A stretch of DNA of 64,000 nucleotides from Bacteroidales bacterium (GCA_024400295.1 JAKSNA010000004.1:62001-126000); one strand, 5' to 3'; counted from the stretch's first letter, positions 1-7,887 are shown. Numbers and translations: made by a program. Notes: a model not told the origin generated them from the sequence alone.

Positions 1-1
1 A

Positions 2-943
2 ATCATTAACGCCCACCCCATCGTCCCGATGATTCTCGACTGGCGCGGATTGTCGAAACTGAAATCAACATACGTCGATGCTCTTCCCGAGCTGATAAAT
101 CCTATCGACGGTCTTGTCCACACCTCTTACAATCAAGCGGTTACCGCCACCGGGCGGTTGAGTTCAACGAACCCGAACCTTCAGAACATCCCGGTACGCA
201 CCGACAAAGGCAAGGAGATACGCAAGGCTTTTGTGCCGCGCGACGAGAACCACATACTCCTCGCCGCCGACTACTCGCAGATTGAGCTTCGCATCATCAC
301 GCACCTCAGCGGCGACACCGCCATGACGGAGGCTTTCCGCGAAGGCCTCGACATCCACGCGGCGACGGCGGCACGCGTATATGGCGTCAAACTGGAGGAT
401 GTCACAAAAGACATGCGCCGCCGCGCCAAAGCCGTCAACTTCGGCATAATATACGGGATGTCGGCATTCGGCTTGGCGGAACGCTTGGACATCAGCCGTC
501 TCGAAGCGGCGGAAATCATCAAGAACTACTTCCGCGAATACGCCGGAATACAAGAATACATAAACAAAACCATAGAGTTCGCTAAACAAAACGGCTACGT
601 CGAGACCATGTTCGGCCGCCGCCGCTACCTGCGCGACATCAACACGTCGAACAACGTCATGCGGCAGTTCGCCGAACGCAACGCCATCAACGCGCCGATT
701 CAGGGAAGCTCCGCCGACATGATAAAAATAGCGATGGCGAATATTCATAAAGAACTTAAAAACAGAAACTTAAAATCAAAGATGATTCTTCAAGTACACG
801 ATGAACTTGTCTTCGACACCTGTCTTGACGAACTTGATGTTGTCAAAGAAATAGTCAAAGACAAGATGGAGAACGCGATAAAGCTCAACATACCCGTCAT
901 CGCCGAGCTGAACACTGGCGAGAACTGGCTTGAAGCGCACTAA
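2..943 (+). CDS. polA: DNA polymerase I, C-terminal polymerase domain (5' truncated by window edge)
   Basis: Family A DNA polymerase, used in gap filling and Okazaki-fragment maturation. The reading frame is open from base 2, so the 5' part lies outside the window and the in-frame ATG at 29 is not the true start. About 313 residues of the palm and fingers are present. Motif A (DYSQIELR) lies near nt 268, the O-helix motif B (RRRAKAVNFGIIYG) near nt 418 and motif C (QVHDELVF) near nt 790; these carry the metal-binding Asp residues and the dNTP-binding Lys/Tyr. The gene ends in TAA at 943, directly before a pyrimidine-rich repeat tract. Base composition is GC-rich and typical of the core genome. 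Identification is secure; nothing can be said here about the 5'-nuclease or 3'-exonuclease domains. Confidence 0.97.
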   Translation: MINAHPIVPMILDWRGLSKLKSTYVDALPELINPIDGLVHTSYNQAVTATGRLSSTNPNLQNIPVRTDKGKEIRKAFVPRDENHILLAADYSQIELRIITHLSGDTAMTEAFREGLDIHAATAARVYGVKLEDVTKDMRRRAKAVNFGIIYGMSAFGLAERLDISRLEAAEIIKNYFREYAGIQEYINKTIEFAKQNGYVETMFGRRRYLRDINTSNNVMRQFAERNAINAPIQGSSADMIKIAMANIHKELKNRNLKSKMILQVHDELVFDTCLDELDVVKEIVKDKMENAIKLNIPVIAELNTGENWLEAH

Positions 944-948
944 TTAGG

Positions 949-1077
949 AAAAAGGTGAAAGGTGAAAGGGTTTTAGGACCCCATCCACCTTTCCACCTTT
1001 CAACCTTTCAACCTTTTAACCTTTTAACCTTTTAACCTTTCAACCTTTTAACCTTTCAACCTTTCAACCTTTTAACC
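949..1077. repeat. Octamer tandem repeat (aacctttY) with preceding inverted arm
   Basis: From 986 to 1077 there are about 11.5 uninterrupted copies of an 8-bp unit, cacctttc or aacctttY, differing only at the first base and the final C/T. Bases 949-970 (aaaaaggtgaaaggtgaaag) are roughly complementary to the first units, so the transcript could fold into an imperfect purine/pyrimidine hairpin after polA. The tract runs up to 5 bp before the next start codon. It is simple-sequence DNA, likely to vary in copy number by slippage. It may act as a weak terminator or as spacer for the next gene. Confidence 0.8.
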
Positions 1078-1081
1078 TACC

Positions 1082-1450
1082 ATGGCAGAACACAATGAAA
1101 CAGGGGCTTTGGGCGAGAAGCTCGCGCGTGACTTCCTCATCGCCAAAGGGTATCAGATCTTGGAGCAGAACTGGGTCTGCGGCCACAAGGAAATAGACAT
1201 CATCGCCAGGGACGGCGACGAGCTTGTAATCGTTGAAGTGAAAACGCGGAAGGTGCCGGTCATCGTTGAGCCGGAGGAGACCATCGACCGTTACAAGCAG
1301 CAATTTCTGATTTGGGCGGCCAATGCCTACGTCGAACGCAACAGGCTCGACATCGATGTGCGCTTCGACATCGTGGCGGTTGTCATCGACCACAACAACG
1401 AACACAGGATCGAGCACACGGAAGACGCGTTTTATCCGGTGGGGAGATGA
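1082..1450 (+). CDS. YraN/UPF0102 family nuclease-fold protein
   Basis: A 122-residue protein of the UPF0102 (YraN) family, which has a PD-(D/E)XK nuclease-like fold related to Holliday-junction resolvases; its cellular role is not settled. Diagnostic features are GEKLARDFLIAKGYQILEQN near the N-terminus, then HKEIDIIARDGDELVIVEVK. The E-x-D and E-V-K residues match the expected metal-binding core. Length is normal for the family. The ATG at 1082 comes a few bases after the octamer tract with no Shine-Dalgarno sequence, as is usual in Bacteroidota. It is probably transcribed with or just after polA. Confidence 0.9.
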   Translation: MAEHNETGALGEKLARDFLIAKGYQILEQNWVCGHKEIDIIARDGDELVIVEVKTRKVPVIVEPEETIDRYKQQFLIWAANAYVERNRLDIDVRFDIVAVVIDHNNEHRIEHTEDAFYPVGR

Positions 1451-1495
1451 TTTTGTATTCTCAAACTCCTAACCACATCAAACTCCTTTTCCCTC

Positions 1496-1611
1496 ACCAC
1501 GAATTTCACGAATAATCCGAATAAGACACTCAACACCTCTCTTTTAACTTTACTCTTTACTCTTTTAACAAATAAGTCACCACGAATTACACGAATAACA
1601 CGAATTATTCT
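1496..1611. repeat. Intergenic short repeats of the 'attcgtg' family
   Basis: Two patches, 1496-1515 (caccacgaatttcacgaata) and 1578-1610 (caccacgaattacacgaata and continuation), are reverse-complement versions of a motif that recurs at 8879-8955 and 21609-21650 in this window. Between them is a ctcttttaac/tttactcttt low-complexity stretch. No gene is visible here. The second patch lies directly upstream of the promoter of the TPR regulator. Confidence 0.7.
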
Positions 1612-1619
1612 TATCTTTG
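1612..1619 (+). promoter_or_regulatory. Bacteroidota -7 promoter box TATCTTTG
   Basis: TATCTTTG fits the TAnnTTTG consensus of Bacteroidota primary-sigma promoters. Only 5 nt separate it from the GTG start at 1625, so a transcript starting at the usual distance would have almost no leader. The paralogous gene at 44860 has the identical box with the identical 5-nt spacing. Confidence 0.65.
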
Positions 1620-1624
1620 CCGCC

Positions 1625-3406
1625 GTGAAAAACATTCTCGCCATATTGTCAGCAATCGTTGTCTTCGCCTCGTGTTCCGACAGGGCGGGCGGCTGGCATC
1701 CCGCGCCGGAGCTGCGGACGGCGCACGAGCTGATGCAGGAACGGCCCGACAGCGCGTTGAAGGTTCTGGTTGGTTTCGACATCGCCGACAGCACGAGCCG
1801 CTCAGTCGTAAATGAATACCAGATACTTGTGGCGGAGGCGCTTTACAAGAACGATTATCAGCAAACCAACGCTCAGGCCGTCATTGACGCAGCGGCATAT
1901 TACGACAGCGTCTTTGAGAAATATCCGGAGAACAGCGGCCTCGCCTTCGAGACGGCGCGGGCGCATTACTACAAGGCCGTCGGCGAGACGGAGGACGACG
2001 ACATCGTGGCGGCGTGCGCCGACTACCTCAAGGCCGCCGACATCATGGAGGAGGCATTCCCGGAGATTGCGAAGGCGGCGAGGAAGGGAATGATGGGTGA
2101 TTATAATTACGAAAGGACAAGATTTATCTGTCTGGTTTATAACAGAATAGGTGATTTGATGCTGAGCGAATCGTTCTGTGAGCCGGCTGTCGAAAATTTA
2201 AAAAAATCACTGTCCTATGCACGTCTGACCGGCAATGCGGAAACAGAAGCAAACATCCTTAAGCACATTGGTAATGCGTATTACCTCGCCGAAGAACCTG
2301 ACAGTGCGATGTCGTATTACAAAAAAACGCTCGTTACCGGAAGCGAATTCAAAAACATCTGCGAGGAAGTTATAGCCACGGTTGCATTCTTGTACAACGA
2401 CGACGGCAAGGCTGATTCCGCAAAAATGCTGTTGAGGGGCAACATGTCATCAAGAAACGGCAATGTGATAATTAAAAACTCTTTGGTCATGGGCAATATT
2501 TTTTATGATGAATGTGAATACGACTCCGCAGCATATTATTACTCAATATGTTTTGAGAACGGCAACGAGCAGACCAGGATGTCGTCCGCCCAGAGACTGA
2601 GTTCAATATACGACAGAAAAGGTGAAGCAGACCGCGCAGCTTTTTACAGCCGGTATGCGACAGAGAATGCCATAAAGGAGATAAACCGCAGCACAAAGGC
2701 CAAGGAAATTGTCGTGTTCTACAACAGTTACAAGGAGAAAAAGCAGAGGATGGAGACAATCCGCTTGACCGTCCTGTATTCGGTCGTCACGCTGATAATC
2801 GCCGGCGTGGTTTTCGCGGTAAGGAGCATCATGCACCGCAGGCAGAAGGTGCGGCTCTCGGCCGAGATAGCGACGAGCAGGATGCTCATCGACGATGTCA
2901 ACTGGCGGCTCTCGGTCACAAGCGGCAAACTCGAAAGCGCACGGCGGAAGATAAGCGAGCAGCATGACGCCATAAAATCGAAGGAGGAGGAAATCGACAG
3001 CATACGGCAATCGGCAGCCGGACCGAATACCGAAGAACGTCTGCGTTCCTTCCGCGCCTCCGATATATGCGCCACCGTAATGTCGCGCATCAATGAACTT
3101 GACGCAAGAGAAATCAAACTCACCGAACTCGAACCGCTCACAAGCAGCGAACTTTCGGAGCTGCGCCGCGCCGCCGACAACTGCCTCAACAGATTCACTG
3201 GCAGGATGATGAAAAAGTTCCCCCAGCTGAACAGCGACGACATCACATACATCTGCCTCTACCTGCTCGACATATCCGACAACGCCATAGCAGGCCTCAT
3301 GGACAAAAACGCAAACACAGTGTGGTACAGGGCTAAAAAACTGCGCTCAATTTTGGATATATCCCCTAAGGAAAGCATCAGCCATACACTCTATTTGTTT
3401 ATTTAA
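1625..3406 (+). CDS. Lipoprotein TPR transmembrane regulator with C-terminal HTH, copy A
   Basis: A 593-residue predicted one-component membrane regulator. It has a signal peptide with lipobox ending VVFASC (Cys17), a helical TPR-like region (about residues 30-360), one membrane segment (about 377-400), a short coiled coil (about 405-465) and a C-terminal winged/LuxR-like helix-turn-helix at about 537-580. This matches the TPR-plus-HTH regulators common in Bacteroidales, in which an extracytoplasmic TPR domain senses and the HTH acts on DNA. GTG is the start, set by the promoter 5 nt upstream and by alignment with the paralogue at 44860. The first ~157 residues are almost identical to that paralogue; identity stops abruptly near nt 2095. 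It is followed by a DUF3244 gene, a typical partner. The ligand and target genes are unknown. Confidence 0.8.
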   Translation: MKNILAILSAIVVFASCSDRAGGWHPAPELRTAHELMQERPDSALKVLVGFDIADSTSRSVVNEYQILVAEALYKNDYQQTNAQAVIDAAAYYDSVFEKYPENSGLAFETARAHYYKAVGETEDDDIVAACADYLKAADIMEEAFPEIAKAARKGMMGDYNYERTRFICLVYNRIGDLMLSESFCEPAVENLKKSLSYARLTGNAETEANILKHIGNAYYLAEEPDSAMSYYKKTLVTGSEFKNICEEVIATVAFLYNDDGKADSAKMLLRGNMSSRNGNVIIKNSLVMGNIFYDECEYDSAAYYYSICFENGNEQTRMSSAQRLSSIYDRKGEADRAAFYSRYATENAIKEINRSTKAKEIVVFYNSYKEKKQRMETIRLTVLYSVVTLIIAGVVFAVRSIMHRRQKVRLSAEIATSRMLIDDVNWRLSVTSGKLESARRKISEQHDAIKSKEEEIDSIRQSAAGPNTEERLRSFRASDICATVMSRINELDAREIKLTELEPLTSSELSELRRAADNCLNRFTGRMMKKFPQLNSDDITYICLYLLDISDNAIAGLMDKNANTVWYRAKKLRSILDISPKESISHTLYLFI

Positions 3407-3486
3407 CATGCTGTAATTCAAGTTGTTGACTGATTTTATTGAATAATTTTGAATGATTAATTTGAGACAAGCTAAAAAAATCGGCA

Positions 3487-3494
3487 TAATTTTG
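3487..3494 (+). promoter_or_regulatory. -7 promoter box TAATTTTG upstream of DUF3244 copy A
   Basis: TAATTTTG matches TAnnTTTG and lies 25 nt before the ATG at 3520. It implies that the DUF3244 gene has its own promoter and is not only read through from the regulator. Confidence 0.55.
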
Positions 3495-3519
3495 CACCAA
3501 AATTCAAACAAATACCATT

Positions 3520-3894
3520 ATGGTAAGAAAAACAACTTTAATCATTCTGGCGGTGCTTTTAGGCACAGCTGTGTTGGCCAAGCCAACAAACTCTGACGTT
3601 ACCGCAGAACCTGTACGAATCATGTCAATTATATCCAATGATTCGAATAACAAGTCTTCAGAACCTATCTCCGCCTCCATCGACGGCCACGCGCTAACCA
3701 TTTACATCAACGAGAACGTGGGCATAGCGCACATCGTCGTCACCAACTCGAACGGCGTCTATATCGACCGCGACAACATCCTTCACACGCCCGACATGGC
3801 GACGCTGCTCATCGAGGACGAGGGCTTCTACACGGTGACGATAACACTGAACAACGGCGATGTTTATTATGGTGATTTCATGGTGACAGAGTAA
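3520..3894 (+). CDS. DUF3244-type small secreted protein, copy A
   Basis: A 124-residue protein with an N-terminal signal peptide (cleavage likely after AVLA) and one compact beta-rich domain of the DUF3244 kind found in Bacteroidales. Visible features are ISASIDGHALTIYINENVG, GIAHIVVTNSNGVY and the C-terminal EGFYTVTITLNNGDVYYGDF. These proteins often sit next to TPR/HTH regulators, but their function is not established. The C-terminal ~80 codons are about 90% identical at DNA level to 46876-47109, whereas the N-terminal parts are unrelated, which points to gene conversion. The gene is followed by a ~300-base leader and a lipoprotein gene. A role as a secreted signal or ligand for the TPR sensor is inference only. 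Confidence 0.8.
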   Translation: MVRKTTLIILAVLLGTAVLAKPTNSDVTAEPVRIMSIISNDSNNKSSEPISASIDGHALTIYINENVGIAHIVVTNSNGVYIDRDNILHTPDMATLLIEDEGFYTVTITLNNGDVYYGDFMVTE

Positions 3895-4200
3895 TACTTT
3901 TAATCTACAGATATGAATCCAAATCACATAGCAAGACGTTTTGAAGGAAAAGGCAACATTTTCAAAAATTTTCTGCGCGATGTTGCGGTTTCCGGAAATA
4001 ATAAATATCTTTGCCGTGCGTTTTTGAAGTTGGCCATTGTGGAGGATGGCATGAACAAGTTCATTGGGTGGAGCCTCTGCAACGGCTGATGGCTGCAATG
4101 TCGGTTGCAGCGGCGATGACAGTAAGACAACGACGGGCTGCCGCACAAAAAGCCCGCGTGCCATGGGAAGTACGAATGTTAAATCTTAAAAAAGACTAAA
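3895..4200 (+). promoter_or_regulatory. Intergenic leader with promoter (box at 4006-4013)
   Basis: This 306-base gap contains a convincing promoter: TTG at 3982-3984, 21 bases, then TATCTTTG at 4006-4013. The transcript would carry a ~180-nt leader before the lipoprotein ATG at 4201, with GC-rich self-complementary stretches (for example cgacgggctg against aaaaagcccg near 4130-4160). A short open frame starts at 3913 and ends at 4089 (58 codons), but the promoter lies inside it, so I do not call it a gene. No known riboswitch is recognised. Confidence 0.45.
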
Positions 4201-5217
4201 ATGAAAAAGAATAGAATTTTCGTCATTGTCGCATTATTGGCAGTTATAGTTTCAAGCGTGGTCGTGTTCCAGGCATGTAGGAAAAAAATTGTTGAAAAAA
4301 ACTACAGAAATAATGAAAACGTTATTTCTGCATCATCCACCAGTGATATTGAAGAATATCTTCTTAATCTGAGAAAACGCATGAAAACCGCAGCAAAAGA
4401 CGGAGAGACAATATCGTTGTCAGATGCTGAATGGTGTCTTTCGGCATTGGAAAATTTTGGATTTTGTGACGGAAGCAAACGTTCTGATGAGATGATTGTT
4501 GACACATTTTACACGACAATAAACGTCATAAACAATAATGTAACACTTTATGATTTGAATTTGGTTTACGAAAACAACAAGAAGGACATCCTAAATAAAT
4601 TTAATTCGTTGAGCAGTGATGACAAGAACATTTATTTGATAAATTGCCACATTGATACGCTGGCAAAAGAAGGAACTACCAGGGTGACCACCGTTACCAG
4701 CATGCGCAATGGTGGCTCAACGATAGGAAATCCAATGCGTTTTGGGCCAACAGATTATTGGTATGACTTCGATTTAAGGGGGAAGTGTGGACCATACGAG
4801 GGACAATGTGTTGGCAGGGATGCCACAACAGAAATGCGATTAAAAGTCATGGCAAATATCGGATCTTACGCTTGCATTCATGGAAGGATTTTTTACAGTA
4901 ATATATCTGAGGCGTATGCTGGACCTTACGAATTTAGTCAAATTTTGGGTGACTGTGATGATAGTCCATATCCACCTGATTGTATATATACAAATTATGA
5001 ATCATCTTACAGATGTGTTACCCCTGAAGAGTTAAATTGGTACCTTGATAGAATCTTATTTTTTCTGGATGTTTTCAACGAAGACGGTAGTTCATTGATA
5101 AATGTTGATGTTGAGCGAGATTATTGGGTCGGTGACGCTTTATCTGGAAATAGTTTTATGTTATTGGATTTAACCTATGCAGATGTAAATTGCACACAAA
5201 CACCGATGGATATATAG
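4201..5217 (+). CDS. Predicted lipoprotein of the TPR/DUF3244 module, copy A
   Basis: A 338-residue protein of unknown function. The N-terminus is a hydrophobic signal with a lipobox ending VVFQAC (Cys26), followed by a charged linker RKKIVEK, so it should be membrane-anchored. The middle (residues ~45-160) is helical and polar. The C-terminal half is Cys- and aromatic-rich, including CGPYEGQCVGRD. The protein at 47191 has the matching pattern CGDHRGRCNGD followed by a similar helix, so the two are divergent homologues. It lies 10 bases before a T9SS cargo gene and probably shares its transcript. I recognise no enzyme signature. A surface or periplasmic partner of the co-transcribed T9SS protein is a guess from context. 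Confidence 0.65.
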   Translation: MKKNRIFVIVALLAVIVSSVVVFQACRKKIVEKNYRNNENVISASSTSDIEEYLLNLRKRMKTAAKDGETISLSDAEWCLSALENFGFCDGSKRSDEMIVDTFYTTINVINNNVTLYDLNLVYENNKKDILNKFNSLSSDDKNIYLINCHIDTLAKEGTTRVTTVTSMRNGGSTIGNPMRFGPTDYWYDFDLRGKCGPYEGQCVGRDATTEMRLKVMANIGSYACIHGRIFYSNISEAYAGPYEFSQILGDCDDSPYPPDCIYTNYESSYRCVTPEELNWYLDRILFFLDVFNEDGSSLINVDVERDYWVGDALSGNSFMLLDLTYADVNCTQTPMDI

Positions 5218-5227
5218 TTACTTTAAA

Positions 5228-6751
5228 ATGCAGAAAAACATGCCTAACATTATCACAAAAGCCACAGTCATGATATACGCAATGGCAGCCTCCTTGTTGG
5301 CGTATAGCCAAAACACATTTGAGCGAGTGTTTGACGATTTCGGCGATTCGGAAATAAGGGCCGCCATTGAGACATCTGACAACGATTTCATCTTTTCAGT
5401 TACTAGGGAAGGAACAATTGCGGCAAACGATTTACTGATGAAAGTGTCATCAAAAGGAGAATTGATTGCGACTTTGGATTGCGAAATTGCAGATGGATAC
5501 CTAAGGTATCTTGGGCTGTTTGAACACCCTGAATTGTGCGATACTTTTTTAGCTCCAGCACTTGTCTGTGATGGGCAAGCCGCAAGGGAAATCTCCATTG
5601 TTTCGTTTGACAAAGACCTCAAAGTGATTGATGAAAAACGGGTTGTGTTTGCTGATATAATTGCCGACCTTTCGCCTGTGGTGCTTCCATCTGTAACAGT
5701 CTATGGTAGAGAAATTGCCGTGGCAGCCCATGTCCTGCTTGATGACCACAGCTATGCCCAATTTTACGTCCGCATGAATATTGATGGATTGCTGTTGTAT
5801 GAAGGCTTGGATTACAAGTACAATACAATAAGTTTTTTTGTATCAAGCATATCTCTGATTGACGAGCATAATAAGCACTTCGCTGTTCTTAATCAGGCAA
5901 GTTTTCAGGGAGGCCATCAATTATTTGTTGAGACACTTGATTCGACCATGTGTGTTGAAAAATCACAAATGCTTAAGTATGACAACTCTGGCGGTCAGGA
6001 TTACGTTTCTTATTGTCCATTCGACACACCCATATTGAAATCATTGAATGATACAACTATAGTGGCAAACGTTATGACTGATGTTTTTAAAAGTAATGGG
6101 GAAATCTATCATGGCAACTGCCTCGTCAGTTTAGACCACAACCTGACAACGACAGGAACTTCACTCTACTTTTATGATAAGGTTAACACTGCCGTGAGAT
6201 TGCCATTACGCAGTTCATTTGACATTGGAGATGATTGTTTGGTTTCCTGTTCAGTCATAAATTGGTACAGTAATCATCCTATGTACAAAACTCAATGTCT
6301 GGTTACAAAATACGACGCCGAAATGAATGTGGTGTGGCAAAGGTTTGTAAACAAGAAAGAAGGATATTATTATCCTCATTTTGTACTTGGAACTGAAGAT
6401 GGTGGAAGTCTTATTGCAGGATATTCCTGTGATTTGAGTTACCAGCACGGATATTCATACATCCTCAAGACTGATAGTGATGGCTATCTTTCCATCAACG
6501 AGCTTGACGATTTGGAAATAAAGCCAGTTGCGGTTTATCCCAATCCGTGTACGACCAACGTCAATGTTGAAGTCTCACCAGACGTAAAGATTGAAAACGT
6601 CAGCCTCTTCGACATCTCCGGCCGCCTCGTCAAGGCTCAGCAGTCGGACTTCGGGAGCATCGACATCAGCGGCCTCGCGCCGGGGATGTATGTGATGAAG
6701 GTCACGCTCGACGACGGGAAGGTGTTTGAAGAGAAGATTGTGAAGGAATAG
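5228..6751 (+). CDS. T9SS-exported protein of the module, copy A
   Basis: A 507-residue protein with an N-terminal signal (hydrophobic stretch ending SLLAYSQ) and a C-terminal type A sorting domain of the Por/type IX secretion system. The latter is visible as VAVYPNPCTTNVNVEV, then ENVSLFDISGRLVK, and ending DISGLAPGMYVMKV with a basic tail. Such domains direct outer-membrane translocation and anchoring to the cell surface. The central ~400 residues look like beta-strand repeats (blade-like) with no catalytic motif I can name. The final ~80 codons are more GC-rich than the body, as if the sorting domain came from elsewhere. A homologue in the same position lies at 48270-49880. Confidence 0.8.
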   Translation: MQKNMPNIITKATVMIYAMAASLLAYSQNTFERVFDDFGDSEIRAAIETSDNDFIFSVTREGTIAANDLLMKVSSKGELIATLDCEIADGYLRYLGLFEHPELCDTFLAPALVCDGQAAREISIVSFDKDLKVIDEKRVVFADIIADLSPVVLPSVTVYGREIAVAAHVLLDDHSYAQFYVRMNIDGLLLYEGLDYKYNTISFFVSSISLIDEHNKHFAVLNQASFQGGHQLFVETLDSTMCVEKSQMLKYDNSGGQDYVSYCPFDTPILKSLNDTTIVANVMTDVFKSNGEIYHGNCLVSLDHNLTTTGTSLYFYDKVNTAVRLPLRSSFDIGDDCLVSCSVINWYSNHPMYKTQCLVTKYDAEMNVVWQRFVNKKEGYYYPHFVLGTEDGGSLIAGYSCDLSYQHGYSYILKTDSDGYLSINELDDLEIKPVAVYPNPCTTNVNVEVSPDVKIENVSLFDISGRLVKAQQSDFGSIDISGLAPGMYVMKVTLDDGKVFEEKIVKE

Positions 6752-6958
6752 GATTCTCCAGAAAGCAACGGCAACAAGGGAAATTGACGCAGCCACGTCT
6801 TTTAGTGAAAAACTCATGAAGATTAGAGTGAAGAGTGAAGAGTGAAGAGTGGAGTTTTGAGAGTGGAGTTTCAAACTAACTCAACTCTCAACTCTCAACA
6901 CTTCAAACTTAACGAAAAAATAACTCCACTCTCCACTCTCAACACTCCAAACTTTTTT
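6752..6958. repeat. Intergenic low-complexity 'gagtgaagagtg' repeats in opposing orientation
   Basis: Bases 6829-6872 are built from gagtgaagagtg and gagagtggagtt; bases 6878-6951 carry the complementary forms aactctcaac and actccactctcc. The arms could pair in RNA and act as a terminator for the T9SS gene. The same motif family recurs at 13493-13520 and at 42018-42052. No coding sequence is visible in this ~300-base gap, and the conserved RhuM leader follows it. Confidence 0.6.
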
Positions 6959-6959
6959 G

Positions 6960-6967
6960 TATTTTTG
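6960..6967 (+). promoter_or_regulatory. -7 promoter box TATTTTTG of the RhuM leader, copy A
   Basis: TATTTTTG matches TAnnTTTG, placing a start site around 6972, just upstream of the 46-nt conserved hairpin. The copy B leader has TACCTTTG in the same relative position (49922-49929). Confidence 0.55.
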
Positions 6968-6980
6968 CAGTTCGGATGAA

Positions 6981-7026
6981 ATGGTTACCAAATGACATCG
7001 CCTCACGGCGGTCGTTTGGCAGCCAT
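6981..7026 (+). ncRNA. Conserved hairpin leader upstream of rhuM, copy A
   Basis: A 46-nt imperfect inverted repeat starting atggttaccaaatgac and ending gtcgtttggcagccat, with an inner cgcc/ggcg stem and a 4-nt loop. It is followed by a run of T (tttttcgt), so it resembles an intrinsic terminator or attenuator between the promoter and the RhuM start at 7056. The element is repeated at 49943-49988 with stem differences that keep or improve pairing. It could be a small structured RNA or an attenuator controlling RhuM; the function is inferred. Confidence 0.6.
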
Positions 7027-7055
7027 TTTTCGTAAACAATTAAAAACCAACATTT

Positions 7056-7883
7056 ATGAATAAGGAAATAATTATTTTTCAGACAAACGACTCCAAGAAA
7101 ATAGAGGTCGTTTTTGAAGACGGGACGATCTGGCTGACGCAGGCGCAGATGGCGGAGTTGTTCCAGCGCGACAGAAGTATCATTACGAAACATATCAAAA
7201 ATGTTTTCACGGAGACAGGGCTTGAAGAAAAAAGCAATGTGCGTTTTTTGCACATTGCAATTTCAGACAAACCGGTGAAATGCTTCAGTTTCGACGTGAT
7301 AATTTCAGTCGGAAACCGAGTGAAATCTTCAAACATTAATCAGTTCAAAACCTGGGCTGAAGACGTGATGAAGGCACGCACCTCAAGCCTGATGATTCCC
7401 GACAACTCAATCAGAAATCTTATCAAAATCATTAGAAATCAACAGGTTATGCTCGACTCCGACTTGGCGGTTCTTTATGGCGTTGACACAAAAGTATTGA
7501 ATCAGGCGGTGAGCAGAAACATCGAAAGATTCCCCGAGGACTTCATGTTTCAGCTGACTTGGGAGGAGTGCGAAAACTTGAGATCACAAATTGTGACCTC
7601 AAGTTTAAGGTCACAAATTGTGACCTTAAACTCAAAACAAGGACAACATATCAAGTATCTTCCTTACGCCTTCACCGAGCAGGGTGTCGCCATGCTTAGC
7701 GGTGTCCTTCACTCGCCGACGGCAGTCGAAGCCAACATCAGAATCATGCGGGCGTTCGTCGGGATGAGACATTTCATCAAGGTTTATCATCTCGGAGCAT
7801 CGCTGAAGGACTTAGGCAGGAAATGGTTCGCGTTCTCAATCCTGAATTTCACGAAGGAGGAAATACTCATAAGATTGAGATGA
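7056..7883 (+). CDS. RhuM N-terminal domain fused to ORF6N (KilA-N-type) domain, internally shortened
   Basis: A 275-residue chimera. Residues 1-~105 are the start of the RhuM (virulence protein/Fic-associated) family: IWLTQAQMAELFQRDRSIIT and SVGNRVKSSNINQFKTWAE. Residues ~115-250 are an ORF6N domain, a phage-type DNA-binding module: QQVMLDSDLAVLYGVDTKVL, then KYLPYAFTEQGVAMLSGVLH. The end (GASLKDLGRKWFAFS) is the far C-terminus of ORF6N proteins joined directly after MRHFIKVYH, so the usual linker is deleted, and the last ~15 residues look out of frame. Two adjacent palindromes (7576-7632) lie inside the ORF6N part. It ends 4 bases before the convergent gene at 7888. Possibly inactive; the RhuM function is unknown. 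Confidence 0.7.
   Translation: MNKEIIIFQTNDSKKIEVVFEDGTIWLTQAQMAELFQRDRSIITKHIKNVFTETGLEEKSNVRFLHIAISDKPVKCFSFDVIISVGNRVKSSNINQFKTWAEDVMKARTSSLMIPDNSIRNLIKIIRNQQVMLDSDLAVLYGVDTKVLNQAVSRNIERFPEDFMFQLTWEECENLRSQIVTSSLRSQIVTLNSKQGQHIKYLPYAFTEQGVAMLSGVLHSPTAVEANIRIMRAFVGMRHFIKVYHLGASLKDLGRKWFAFSILNFTKEEILIRLR
7576..7632. repeat. Two adjacent intragenic palindromes in the ORF6N coding region
   Basis: The second palindrome, 7602-7632, is perfect over 31 bp around a central A (half-site agtttaaggtcacaa). The first, 7576-7604, is the same design with one mismatched pair (half-site acttgagatcacaa). They encode the repeated peptide LRSQIVT. Such hairpin-forming repeats in coding DNA are unusual and may be an operator, a recombination hot spot or a remnant of repeat expansion. 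Confidence 0.75.
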
Positions 7884-7887
7884 AATT

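Noticed and set aside
164-748. Long antisense frame within polA
   Set aside because: A codon-bias shadow of a GC-rich gene; no family features. The same applies to many antisense frames over yraN, argF, mreB and asd.
3913-4089. 58-codon frame after DUF3244 copy A
   Set aside because: The promoter TTG-N21-TATCTTTG lies within it and there is no homologous frame in copy B; treated as leader DNA.
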